The notes under the pieces: generated by a model | What the model was told of the DNA's origin: nothing | The model's input: the letters and a program-made list of their open reading frames with translations, nothing else | Databases searched by the model: none | Made by a program: the position numbers and the translations under genes | NCBI RefSeq assembly: GCF_001418415.1 | Contig: NZ_LIQT01000220.1 | Span: 1-35,668 of the forward strand | Length of the DNA: 35,668 bases | Source of the DNA: Streptomyces hirsutus | Lineage (GTDB): Bacteria; Actinomycetota; Actinomycetes; Streptomycetales; Streptomycetaceae | Direction of reading: 5' to 3' | Shown here: positions 14,763 to 23,106 of the stretch, one piece after another | How the letters are laid out: each line of letters opens with the position of its first letter | Position numbering within the stretch: position 1 is the stretch's first letter

Positions 14763-16004
14763 ATGTCCGAGGCCCTGTCCCGCCCTGCCGGCGGCGCCGC
14801 CGAGGAATTACCCGAGTATCCGCTGCCGCGGGCGGCGCAGTGCCCTCTGGCCCCGGCCCCGGCCGCGCAGGAGCTGCGGGCGGAGCGCCCGATCACAAAG
14901 GTCCGCATCTGGAACGGCAGTACGCCCTGGCTGGTCACCCGGCACGCCGACCAGCGCGCCCTGCTGCCCGACCCCCGGGTGAGCGACGACGACCTCGACC
15001 CCGGTTTCCCCCATGTCAACGCCCACCGGGCGATGATCGCCCCGGTCACCCCCCGGCTGATCACGAACACGGACGCGCCGGAGCACACCCGGCTGCGCCG
15101 GACCGTCAACGGCCCGTTCCTGGTCAAGCGGATCGAGAAGATGCGGGCCCCGGTCCAGAAGATCGTCGACGACCTGATCGACACGATGCTGGCGGGCCCC
15201 CGCCCGGTCGACCTGCTCACGGCGTTCGCGCTGCCGGTGCCGTCTCTGGTCATCGCCGAACTGCTCGGGGTGCCCTATGAGGACCACGGCTTCTTCCAGC
15301 GCAGCAGCAGCCTGATCCTGGACGGCGCCTCGGCGCCCGAGGAGGCCCGGAGGGTCAGCGGTGAGCTGGCCGCCTATCTGGACGACCTGATCAAGCGGAA
15401 GACGGACGACCCGGGCGAGGACGTGCTCTCCGAGATGGCCGGCCGGGTCCGCGACGGGGAGATGTCGCACACCGAGGCCGTCCACATGGGCGTGGCGATG
15501 CTGATCGCCGGCCACGAGACGACCGCGACGATGATCAGCCTCGGCACCCTGGCGCTGTTCGAACACCCCGGCCAGCTCGCCCTGTTGCGGGAGACCGGTG
15601 ACCCGAAGCTGATCGCGAACGCGGTGGACGAGCTGCTGCGGTACCTGAGCATCGTCCAGACCGGTGTGCGCCGGGTCGCCAAGGAGGACATCGGGATCGG
15701 CTCGGTGGTCATCCGCAAGGGCGAGGGCATCGTCTTCGACCTGCACGCGGCGAACTGGGACCCGGAGGCGTTCTCCGAGGCCGAGCGGCTGGACCTCACC
15801 CGCCCCGCCCGGATCCACCAGGCGTTCGGCTACGGACCCCACCAGTGCCTGGGCCAGAACCTGGCCCGGCTGGAACTCCAGGTCGCCTACGGCACCCTCT
15901 ACCGCCGCATCCCCACCCTGCGCGCGGCCGCCCCGATCGAGGACCTCTCCTTCGACCGCACCGGGACGACGTACGGCGTCCACAGCCTGCCCGTCACCTG
16001 GTGA
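14763..16004 (+). CDS. Cytochrome P450 (CYP105-like)
   Basis: 413 residues from ATG 14763 with AGGAG six bases upstream. P450 landmarks are all present: TNTDAPEHTRLRR in the C-helix (101-113), the I-helix oxygen-activation motif AGHETT (249-254), the K-helix ExxR as Glu290-Leu-Leu-Arg293, and the heme-binding loop FGYGPHQCLG with ligand Cys362. The N-terminal pattern (WNGSTPWLVTRHADQRALLPDPRVS) resembles the CYP105 group common in Streptomyces, which act on xenobiotics and secondary metabolites. It leads a tight operon with ferredoxin, reductase and SDR, so electron supply is encoded in cis and the product alcohol may be oxidised further. The substrate is unknown. Confidence 0.95.
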   Translation: MSEALSRPAGGAAEELPEYPLPRAAQCPLAPAPAAQELRAERPITKVRIWNGSTPWLVTRHADQRALLPDPRVSDDDLDPGFPHVNAHRAMIAPVTPRLITNTDAPEHTRLRRTVNGPFLVKRIEKMRAPVQKIVDDLIDTMLAGPRPVDLLTAFALPVPSLVIAELLGVPYEDHGFFQRSSSLILDGASAPEEARRVSGELAAYLDDLIKRKTDDPGEDVLSEMAGRVRDGEMSHTEAVHMGVAMLIAGHETTATMISLGTLALFEHPGQLALLRETGDPKLIANAVDELLRYLSIVQTGVRRVAKEDIGIGSVVIRKGEGIVFDLHAANWDPEAFSEAERLDLTRPARIHQAFGYGPHQCLGQNLARLELQVAYGTLYRRIPTLRAAAPIEDLSFDRTGTTYGVHSLPVTW

Positions 16005-16064
16005 CCGGCTCCGCCCCGCCGCCCCACACACAGCACGACCGGCAGAACCGGAAGGACCGACCGA

Positions 16065-16271
16065 GTGACGACGACGCGTGTGGAACTGGACGAACCGAAG
16101 TGCGTGGCGTCGGGACAGTGCGCCCTGGCCGCCCCCGACGTCTTCGACCAGCGGGACGAGGACGGCGTGGCGGTCCTGCTGGAGGAGTACCCCGGTGAGG
16201 AACTGCTCCACGACGCGCGCCAGGCCGAGGCGGTCTGCCCGGCCGCGGCGATCCGCCTGGTGGAACGGTGA
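16065..16271 (+). CDS. Small 3Fe-4S-type ferredoxin
   Basis: 68 residues. Cysteines at 13, 19 and 58 follow the C-x5-C ... C-P spacing of the short P450-partner ferredoxins of actinobacteria, which hold a [3Fe-4S] cluster; the middle Cys position of a 4Fe-4S protein is absent. The sequence EPKCVASGQCALAAPDVFD is characteristic. It starts at GTG 16065, 60 bases after the P450 stop. Its stop overlaps the reductase GTG by 4 bases. It very likely passes electrons from the next gene product to the P450. Confidence 0.93.
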   Translation: MTTTRVELDEPKCVASGQCALAAPDVFDQRDEDGVAVLLEEYPGEELLHDARQAEAVCPAAAIRLVER

Positions 16272-17506
16272 GACGCATCGTGGTCGTCGGCGCCTCGGCC
16301 GCCGGACTCGCGGCGGCCGAGACCCTGCGCCGGGCGGGCCACGACGGCCCGCTCACCCTCGTCGGTGACGAGCCGCACGCCCCGTACGACCGCCCTCCCC
16401 TGTCCAAGCAGATCCTCTCCGGCACGTGGCCGGCCGGGCGGCTGCCGTTGCGCCGGGACGAGGACCTCGACGCCCTGGACCTGGACCTGCGGTGGGGGAC
16501 GGCGGCGACCGGGCTGGACCTGGCGGACCGTGCGGTCCGCCTGGCCGACGGGTCGTGGGTGCCGTACGACGGGCTCATCGTGGCCACGGGCGTGCGGCCC
16601 CGGCGGCTGCCCGGCGAGGGCGCGCACGTCCTGCGCACGCTGGACGACGCCCTCGCGCTGCGTGACGTGCTGACGCCGGGCACCAGGCTCGTCGTGGTGG
16701 GCGCCGGATTCCTCGGTGCCGAGGCCGCCGCCGTCGCCCGGGGCCTGGGCGTCCACGTCACCCTGCTCGAGCCGTCTCCCGTCCCGCTGGCCCACGCCGT
16801 CGGCACCGAGGTCGGCGGGATGCTCTCCCGGGTCCATCTCGAGCACGGCGTGGAGCTGCGCACCTCGGTCACCGTGACGGAGGTGGTCGAGGACGGCGTG
16901 CGGCTGGCCGACGGCGAGGTGGTCGAGGCCGACGAGATCCTGGTCGCCGTCGGCTCGCTGCCGAACACCGGCTGGCTCGCGGACAGCGGGCTGGCGCTCG
17001 GCGACGGCGTCGTCTGCGACGAGTACTGCGAGGCGGCGCCGGGGGTGTACGCGGCCGGTGACGTCGCTCGCTGGTACAACCCGCTGTTCGGGACGTCGAT
17101 GCGGATCGAGCACCGTACGAACGCCGCCGAGCAGGGCATGGCCGCCGCGCGCAACCTGCTCGCCCCGCCGGAGGCGCGCACGCCGTTCGCGCCGGTTCCG
17201 TACTTCTGGTCCGACCAGTACGGCCTGCGGATCCAGGCTCACGGCTGTCTGCGCGGCCATGACGAAGTCGCCGTCGTGGACGGGGACATGGCCGAGCGGC
17301 GGTTCGTCGCCGCCTACCGCAGGGGCGGGAGGCTCACCGGCGCCCTGGCGGTGGGCATGCCGCCCGGGGTCGTCCGCGCCTGGCGGAAGGCCGTCGCGGA
17401 CGGTACGGCCTGGCACGAGGCCGTACGGGACGAGGCCGCCGCCCCCGACGGCCCCATCGGCATCGGTGACCACCACGGCAGGGAGACCGCCCGTGCACGG
17501 CAGTAG
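16268..17506 (+). CDS. NAD(P)H-dependent ferredoxin reductase (FAD)
   Basis: 412 residues. FAD-binding VVVGASAAGLAAAETL lies near the N-terminus, followed by YDRPPLSKQIL typical of oxygenase-coupled ferredoxin reductases. The NAD(P)H-binding motif GAGFLG is at 145-150, LVAVGSLPNT follows, and the second FAD motif is GVYAAGDVA. A C-terminal reductase domain (PYFWSDQYGLRIQAHG) follows. The GTG start overlaps the ferredoxin stop. With the preceding two genes it completes a class I-type P450 electron chain. The last 30 or so residues overlap the start of the SDR gene. Confidence 0.94.
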   Translation: MRRIVVVGASAAGLAAAETLRRAGHDGPLTLVGDEPHAPYDRPPLSKQILSGTWPAGRLPLRRDEDLDALDLDLRWGTAATGLDLADRAVRLADGSWVPYDGLIVATGVRPRRLPGEGAHVLRTLDDALALRDVLTPGTRLVVVGAGFLGAEAAAVARGLGVHVTLLEPSPVPLAHAVGTEVGGMLSRVHLEHGVELRTSVTVTEVVEDGVRLADGEVVEADEILVAVGSLPNTGWLADSGLALGDGVVCDEYCEAAPGVYAAGDVARWYNPLFGTSMRIEHRTNAAEQGMAAARNLLAPPEARTPFAPVPYFWSDQYGLRIQAHGCLRGHDEVAVVDGDMAERRFVAAYRRGGRLTGALAVGMPPGVVRAWRKAVADGTAWHEAVRDEAAAPDGPIGIGDHHGRETARARQ

Positions 17507-18335
17507 GGACGACCAGCCGCGTGACGTGGTCGTCGTCACCGGAGCGGGCGGGATGGGGTCGGCGGTCGCCCGGCGGCTGGGCAGCGGGCGGACGTTGATC
17601 CTCGCCGACGCGTCCCGGACACGGCTCGACCGGACGGTGGACGCCCTGCGCGCCGAGGGGTACGCGGTACGGGGCGTGCCGACCGACGTCCGTGACCGCG
17701 CGGCGGTGGAGCGGCTGGCCCGGACCGCGGCCGGGGCGGGGCGGATCACAGCCGTCGTGCACACGGCCGGGGTGGCCGCCGCGACCGCTTCGGTGTCCGA
17801 GATCCTCGAGGTCGACCTGCTCGGCACGGTGTATGTCATCGAGGGCTTCGAGCAGGTGGCCGTTGGTGGCACGTCGCTGGTCTGCGTCGCCAGCGTCGCC
17901 GGGCACATGGCCTCGATCGGCGCCGAGGACGAGGCCGCCCTGGCGACGGCACCCGCGGACCGGCTGCTGGGCCTGGACGCGGTCACCGGCCTCGGCGACG
18001 ATCCGACGGCCGCCTACATCCTGGCCAAACGGGCGAATCTCCTGCGGGTGCAGGCCGCCGCCCCCGCGTGGAGCCGGCTCGGCGCCCGCGTCAACACGGT
18101 CAGTCCGGGCGTCGTCGCCACCGCGATGGCGAAGGCGGAGGCCGACGCGGACTCCGACGGGCACATGATGAGGATGCTCGACGCGTGCGGCGCGGGCCGC
18201 CCCGGTACGCCCGCCGAGATCGCCGACGCGGTGGCCTTCCTCACGGATCCGCGCTCCTCGTACATCACCGGCGCCGACCTGCTCGTCGACGGCGGCCAGA
18301 CGGCATGGATCCGACACCACATGCCCCGCGGGTGA
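17493..18335 (+). CDS. Short-chain dehydrogenase/reductase (SDR)
   Basis: 280 residues from GTG 17493 (GGGAG about 7 bases upstream), overlapping the reductase 3' end by 14 bases. The cofactor loop TGAGGMG is at 16-22. Ser134 (CVASVAGH), Tyr175 and Lys179 (YILAK) form the catalytic triad, and the C-terminal LLVDGGQ is typical of classical SDRs. There is an insertion of about 30 residues between the Ser and the Tyr (IGAEDEAALATAPADRLLGL), as in 3-alpha-hydroxysteroid dehydrogenase-like members. Its place at the end of the P450 operon suggests it oxidises the hydroxylated product, or reduces a ketone made by it. Confidence 0.92.
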   Translation: MHGSRDDQPRDVVVVTGAGGMGSAVARRLGSGRTLILADASRTRLDRTVDALRAEGYAVRGVPTDVRDRAAVERLARTAAGAGRITAVVHTAGVAAATASVSEILEVDLLGTVYVIEGFEQVAVGGTSLVCVASVAGHMASIGAEDEAALATAPADRLLGLDAVTGLGDDPTAAYILAKRANLLRVQAAAPAWSRLGARVNTVSPGVVATAMAKAEADADSDGHMMRMLDACGAGRPGTPAEIADAVAFLTDPRSSYITGADLLVDGGQTAWIRHHMPRG

Positions 18336-18744
18336 CGGCACCACGGGGCCGGGGAGGGGCAGAGCGCGAGCCCGGCTGCTCCCTGCGGATGAGGGTGCGT
18401 CAAGAGGGCGGCCGGGGAGCCGGGGCGTAGCCGGCCCTACCCGGGTTCGCCGTGGCGGCGATGCCTGGGCGCTGCGCATCCGGTCCGGAGGATGCGTGGG
18501 TGAAGCGGACTCGCCGGGGCGGGGTGTCCGGTGGCGGGCGGTCGGCGGCGGCCCCTGCCGTCCCGCCCGTGCGACGCGCGTACCGCCGTACGAACGACCG
18601 CGGGCCCCGGACGCGGCCGGGTACCCCGGACGGGTAAGGAGTATCCGGTCCCGCGGTGGATCCCGTCCCGCGTGGTCGGAGGCGGCCGGTGGTGCGACGC
18701 TGGGGTGGAGAAGCGTCCGCGGACGGCAGCCGGGAGGGAATGCG
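18336..18744. other. Intergenic region without a visible gene
   Basis: About 409 bases between the SDR stop and the carboxylate-amine ligase start. Open frames here are short, lack ribosome sites and resemble no family. A GGGTACCC palindrome near 18619 and a good Shine-Dalgarno (GGAGGG) before 18745 are the only features seen. The promoter of the next gene must lie here but I cannot place it. Confidence 0.6.
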
Positions 18745-20223
18745 ATGGGACGCGATGTCCCGGCGCTGGTGTTCACCCGTGAGGACCGTCGCCGGTACCG
18801 GATCAAGATGCAGGAGTGCCTCGACACGTTCGCGCAGATGCTGCGGGAGGCACGTTTCGAGTCCGAGCGGCCCCAGGTGGGGCTGGAGATCGAGCTGAAC
18901 CTGGTCGACGACCGGGCGGAGCCGGCGATGCGCAACAGCGACGCGCTCGAAGTGATCGCGGACCCCGCCTGGTCCACGGAGCTGGGCCGGTTCAACCTCG
19001 AGATCAACGTTCCGCCGCGGCGGCTGACGGCGGGCGGCCCCGACTCCTGGGAGTCCGAGATCCGTACCGCGCTGAACCACGCCGAGAAGCGCGCGAAGTC
19101 GGTCGGCACGCATCTGATCATGACCGGGATCCTGCCGACGCTGCGGCAGGAGGACGCGGGTGAGTCGGCGCTGTCGGAGAACCCGCGCTACCGGCTGCTC
19201 AACGACCAGATCTTCGCGGCCCGGGGCGAGGACCTGCACATCGAGGTCGACGGCGTCGACCGGCTGCGCACCTACGCGGACACGATCACTCCCGAGGCCG
19301 CCTGCACCAGCACCCAGTTCCACCTCCAGGTGTACCCGGAGCAGTTCTCCGACTACTGGAACGCGGCGCAGTCGATCGCCGGGGTCCAGGTCGCCCTGGC
19401 CGCCAACTCGCCGTTCCTGTTCGGCAAGGAACTGTGGCACGAGACCCGCATCCCGCTGTTCGAACAGGCCACCGACACCCGTTCCCAGGAGATCAAGGTG
19501 CAGGGGGTACGGCCCCGGGTGTGGTTCGGGGAGCGGTGGATCAACAGCGTCTTCGACCTCTTCGAGGAGAACCTGCGGTACTTCCCGGCACTGCTCCCGC
19601 TGTGCGACGAGCAGGATCCCGCCGAGACGCTGGACCGGGGCGACATCCCCGAGCTGGGCGAGCTGACCCTGCACAACGGCACCATCTACCGCTGGAACCG
19701 CCCGGTCTACGCCATCTCGCACGACAAACCGCATGTGCGGGTGGAGAATCGGGTGCTGCCGGCCGGCCCCACCGTCGCCGACACCCTGGCCAACGGCGCC
19801 TTCTACTACGGGCTCACCCGCGCCCTGGCGGAGGAGGAACGGCCCGTATGGTCCCGGATGTCCTTCTCGGCCGCCGAGGAGAACCTGCACACTGCGGCAC
19901 GGCACGGCATCGAGGCCCGGCTGTACTGGCCCGGGATGGGCGAGGTGCCGGTGGCCGAGCTGGTGCTGCGGCGGCTGCTGCCGCTGGCGCACCGCGGGCT
20001 GGAACTCTCCGGGATGGACGAGGCCTGGCGGGAGCCCCTGCTCGGCATCATCGAGCAGCGCTGCGTCACCGGGCGCAACGGGGCGGTGTGGCAGAAGGAG
20101 ATGTTCCACCACATCGACGCCACCGCCCACTGCGGCCGCCATGAGGCCCTGCGCCGGATGACGCAGCAGTACATCGACTACATGCACCTCAACGCCCCGG
20201 TGCACACCTGGCCCGTCGACTGA
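18745..20223 (+). CDS. Glutamate-cysteine ligase family 2 (GCS2)-type carboxylate-amine ligase
   Basis: 492 residues from ATG 18745, with GGAGGG six bases upstream; the open frame extends further but without a start site. Recognisable GCS2-fold motifs: GLEIELNLVD (46-55), where the Glu residues bind Mg-ATP, FNLEINVPPR (about 88-97), TSTQFHLQV in the middle, and HVRVENRVLPAGPTVAD near residue 335. The family joins the gamma-carboxylate of glutamate, or a similar acid, to an amine using ATP. In actinobacteria, members include EgtA (ergothioneine route) and many uncharacterised paralogues such as this roughly 490-residue type. The substrate is not deducible; there are no ergothioneine genes nearby. 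Confidence 0.82.
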   Translation: MGRDVPALVFTREDRRRYRIKMQECLDTFAQMLREARFESERPQVGLEIELNLVDDRAEPAMRNSDALEVIADPAWSTELGRFNLEINVPPRRLTAGGPDSWESEIRTALNHAEKRAKSVGTHLIMTGILPTLRQEDAGESALSENPRYRLLNDQIFAARGEDLHIEVDGVDRLRTYADTITPEAACTSTQFHLQVYPEQFSDYWNAAQSIAGVQVALAANSPFLFGKELWHETRIPLFEQATDTRSQEIKVQGVRPRVWFGERWINSVFDLFEENLRYFPALLPLCDEQDPAETLDRGDIPELGELTLHNGTIYRWNRPVYAISHDKPHVRVENRVLPAGPTVADTLANGAFYYGLTRALAEEERPVWSRMSFSAAEENLHTAARHGIEARLYWPGMGEVPVAELVLRRLLPLAHRGLELSGMDEAWREPLLGIIEQRCVTGRNGAVWQKEMFHHIDATAHCGRHEALRRMTQQYIDYMHLNAPVHTWPVD

Positions 20224-20226
20224 CCC

Positions 20227-20436
20227 GGGCCGGGTGGCAAGGAGGTCCTGCGCGTCGACGGGCACACCCGCGTCCTGACGGACGCACCGTTCTTCGACGA
20301 CACGGCGGCCGACGGCCGCCGCCCGGCGCTCGCCGTCCTCCCGGAGATCGACGAGATCTACCTGCACCGCCCGCAGTCGCTGCGCCGGTCCGGTGTCCGG
20401 GACCCCACGACCCGGCACGTCCCCGCGGCCGGCTGA
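20227..20436 (+). pseudogene. C-terminal remnant of a pyridoxamine-phosphate-oxidase-fold gene
   Basis: Directly after the ligase stop, and in the same frame, the translation reads KEVLRVDGHTRVLTDAPFFDD, then ALAVLPEIDEIYLH and LRRSGVRDPTTR, ending at a TGA at 20434-20436. This is the second half of a split-barrel flavin-binding protein (PNPOx family), where the usual motif is ETLRVNGRA with a nearby FMN site. There is no start codon with a ribosome site and the N-terminal half is missing. It is probably a deletion scar that joined the ligase gene to the tail of a neighbour. Confidence 0.65.
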
Positions 20437-20458
20437 GCCGTACCGGGGCCGGTGCTGC

Positions 20459-20473
20459 CTCCGGCGGCCGGAG
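20459..20473. terminator. Short hairpin before the FAD-subunit stop
   Basis: CTCCGGC (20459-20465) and GCCGGAG (20467-20473) are inverted around one base, giving a five-base stem with a small loop. It lies between the plus-strand remnant and the minus-strand stop at 20477. Weak candidate. Confidence 0.3.
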
Positions 20474-20476
20474 CCG

Positions 20477-21199
20477 TCAGCCGTCGGCGGCCCGGACGAG
20501 GACCCCGGACACCTCCCTGCGCATCACGTCGCCGATCTCCGGGGGGAGCGAACCGAGGTCCGTGCTTTCCAGGGCCCGCAGCGTCTCGTCCGTCCCGGCC
20601 GTGCACTCCGCGCTCCCACCGATCACCTCGTAGCCGTCACGGACCGCGACGCGGACCCTGCGCCGTCCGTCCTCCTCGGCGTGCACGGCGGTGGCGACGA
20701 CGAGGGGCGGCGGTCCGCCCGCCTCGGCCGGCGCCTTGTGGTATCCGCTGGCCCTCGGGGTGCGCCAGCGCAGGCTGAGCAGCAGATGGCGCTTGGCCAC
20801 CACCTCGGCCAGATCGGTCTCGAAGACTCCGTCCCGGTCCAGCGCCGTGGCGCGGGTGTCCAGGACGAGCGCCGCCGGCAGCAGACATCGCAGGGTGCTG
20901 CCCACGATGTTGCCGCCGACCGTGGCCGTCCGGCGCACTGCTCCGGTGCCCACGGTGGAGGCCGCACCGCGCAGGACCTCCGGTACCCGGTCGTCGATGC
21001 GGTGCAGCAGGACGGCCGCGCCCAGCGCCTCGTGCTCGAGCACGGTGGCCTCCGGGAGGCTGCGCAGGGACATCGCCTGCTCGGGGAAGCCGTCCCGCTG
21101 CCAGAGCGCCCACACGAGAGTGGCTCCACCGATGGGCACCGCTCCCTCGGCCATGCAGTTCTGCGCTTCGGTCAGGGATGTGGGCAGACGCAAGAGCAT
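20477..21199 (-). CDS. FAD-binding (medium) subunit of xanthine/CO-dehydrogenase type, unaccompanied
   Basis: 240 residues. GGATLVW (24-30) matches the first FAD-contact loop (usually GGTTLV) and RRTATVGGNIVGS (89-101) the second (usually RNxATxGGN) of the FAD_binding_5 domain. The C-terminal CO_deh_flav_C part is present. In known enzymes this subunit passes electrons between a 2Fe-2S subunit and NAD, together with a large molybdopterin subunit. Neither partner gene is in the window, and the protein is shorter than the usual 280-300 residues. It may serve a distant large subunit, or act as a stand-alone flavoprotein linked to the nearby biosynthetic genes. Confidence 0.8.
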   Translation of the reverse strand: MLLRLPTSLTEAQNCMAEGAVPIGGATLVWALWQRDGFPEQAMSLRSLPEATVLEHEALGAAVLLHRIDDRVPEVLRGAASTVGTGAVRRTATVGGNIVGSTLRCLLPAALVLDTRATALDRDGVFETDLAEVVAKRHLLLSLRWRTPRASGYHKAPAEAGGPPPLVVATAVHAEEDGRRRVRVAVRDGYEVIGGSAECTAGTDETLRALESTDLGSLPPEIGDVMRREVSGVLVRAADG

Positions 21200-21411
21200 G
21201 GCGGTCGACCTGCTTTCCTGGGCTTCGGCCGACGGAACCGGCCACTCCGCTGCATGATCATGGACACTGCATTCTCCGCACGGACCTGGGGGCGCGTACA
21301 GAGCTCACACAAACCCCGTGTGCGCCCGTCGTACGCCCTGGGGACCGACGTCCGGCCCCCGGGAATTCCTCCGCCTCTCCCGCCCCTCGCCCGTGAGCGG
21401 CCGTGGGGCGG

Positions 21412-22860
21412 TCAGAGCAGCCGCCGGATGTCACCGCGGACCCGGTAGAAGCCGCCGGCCGCCGGGTGCAGCGCGTCCACGACATAGCGGGCTCCGGGCT
21501 CCCGTATCGCGCGCGGGAACTGCACGTTCCACGACGAGTCGTACCCCTCGGACACCACGTGCACGCGCAGGCGGCCGGAGTCCTGAACACATTGGACGAC
21601 GATCGACCCGGTCGGGGCCTGGGCCACCGCGGTCACCGCGCTCGCCGTCGTGGCCGGTGCGTAGGCCGGCAGCGCCTCGGCGAGCTTGACGTCCCGCGCG
21701 ACCGGCACCGTGCCCTGCTGGGCCGCGGAGACGGCCGCCTCGCTCGCGTCGACGCACACCAGTGAACCGTCGGTGGTGACCAGGTACAGCCGCTCGTCCC
21801 GGTACTGCATCGACAGGGCCGAGCCGCCGCCCGTGCCGAGCTTCCACAGCCGGGTGCCGTCCTGGTCGAAGCAGTAGACGGACGACGCCGCGTCACCGGC
21901 GAACACGAACCGGCCGCCGGGCGAGGTGGCGCACGCGTACACGGCGCTGTCGCAGGCGTAGGTGGCCTCGATGGCCCCGCTCGCCTTCGACAGCCGCTGC
22001 ACCACGCGGTGGGCCGTGCCCGCGTACACGGTGTCGTCCTCCTGCCAGCCGAACAGCACGCCGCCGCGGGTGGGGGTGTGCCACAACTCGCCGCCGCCGT
22101 CGGGCGCGTAGGCGGTGACGCCACGCTGATGACCGTGGTAGACGGCCCGGTCGTCGGCGCGCACCATCCAGGCGTGGTCGCCCTGGCTGCGGCGGGACCA
22201 CTGGTGCTCGTCCTCGTGGTCGATGACGGTGAGCTTGCCGTCGCGGTCCGATACGTCCAGCACGCCCTCGTGGATGTCCAGCCAGAAGATGTCGACGTCC
22301 GCGGCGATGTCGTACGCCGCGAACGGCAGCTTGGAGGAGAGGTCGTAGACCTTGCCGTCGTCGCAGCCCGCGTAGATCCAGAAGTCGTCGGCGACCAGGC
22401 ACTTCACGCCGTCCGGCAGGTTGAAGCGGGCCAGCACCTGGCCGTCGTGGCCCAGGGTGTACACGTCGCCCGCCTGGTTGCCGACCCAGCAGTGCTCGTC
22501 GTCGACATGGATGCCGAACGCCGCGGAGCCGGTGCCGAACCGCCACAGCACGGGGGCCACGGCACGCGCGGTGGACGGGGCGGACGTCACCTGACGCCGG
22601 GTCACCGCGCGCGGCGCGCGCTGCCCGGGGACGGCGGGAGCGTAGCCCTTGCGGACCTTCTCACCGACCTTCTTGGCGGCTGCGGCCCGTGCCTTGTCGG
22701 CCGAGGGGAAGGCGGTGACCTGGGTCTGCCCCGAGGCCCCTATCCGTCCGTAACGGACGGTCACCACCAGGGCGTCGACGGTCACCTCGTAGAACTTGTG
22801 CGCGGTGCCGTCATCCTGCGACAGCTCCAGATACGTCGTCGACACCGACCCGCCAGACAT
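21412..22860 (-). CDS. WGR-domain protein with C-terminal beta-propeller
   Basis: 482 residues, start supported by GGAGGGG upstream. Residues about 8-75 are a WGR domain (TYLELSQDDGTAHKFYEV ... VRYGRIGASGQT, then a helix of Lys/Ala repeats), known from PARPs and the bacterial MolR group and linked to nucleic-acid or partner binding. Residues about 100-400 contain recurring YxxxxxGxVYxL-type blades (VGNQAGDVYTL, YAGCDDGKVYDL, FAGDAASSVYCFD, LVTTDGSLVCVD) of a PQQ/WD-like propeller. There is no signal peptide, so it is cytoplasmic. The gene is divergent from the NRPS/PKS gene across 246 bases. Function unknown; the propeller suggests a scaffold or sensor role. Confidence 0.8.
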   Translation of the reverse strand: MSGGSVSTTYLELSQDDGTAHKFYEVTVDALVVTVRYGRIGASGQTQVTAFPSADKARAAAAKKVGEKVRKGYAPAVPGQRAPRAVTRRQVTSAPSTARAVAPVLWRFGTGSAAFGIHVDDEHCWVGNQAGDVYTLGHDGQVLARFNLPDGVKCLVADDFWIYAGCDDGKVYDLSSKLPFAAYDIAADVDIFWLDIHEGVLDVSDRDGKLTVIDHEDEHQWSRRSQGDHAWMVRADDRAVYHGHQRGVTAYAPDGGGELWHTPTRGGVLFGWQEDDTVYAGTAHRVVQRLSKASGAIEATYACDSAVYACATSPGGRFVFAGDAASSVYCFDQDGTRLWKLGTGGGSALSMQYRDERLYLVTTDGSLVCVDASEAAVSAAQQGTVPVARDVKLAEALPAYAPATTASAVTAVAQAPTGSIVVQCVQDSGRLRVHVVSEGYDSSWNVQFPRAIREPGARYVVDALHPAAGGFYRVRGDIRRLL

Positions 22861-23106
22861 GACAGACCCCTCCCCGGAGCGGGCCGCCGGCCGTTCCGGC
22901 AGGTCCCACTGTCCGAACCGTAGGCGGCACCACTGACAATGGACCGCCGGTGATCCCTACGCGGAAGCAACCTGTCCCGGTTCCTGCGAGTCCCACATAT
23001 CGCTTGCCTCTGCCTTCCCGCGTCCCCGCCTCCCCGCCTCGTCCCCTCACCGCCCCGGCGCCACCGCGCGTCCACGGCTTCGGACTCACCACGAACGAAC
23101 GGACCC
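22861..23106. other. Divergent intergenic region between WGR gene and megasynthase
   Basis: These 246 bases must hold promoters for both directions. I see no convincing -35/-10 pair, strong palindrome or direct repeats. The megasynthase ATG has only a weak GGA Shine-Dalgarno 5-7 bases upstream. Confidence 0.5.

Noticed and set aside
18615..18650. GGGTA-type stress sigma-factor promoter before the ligase gene
   Set aside because: Two GGGTA strings occur, but no GTTT-like -35 lies at the required distance.
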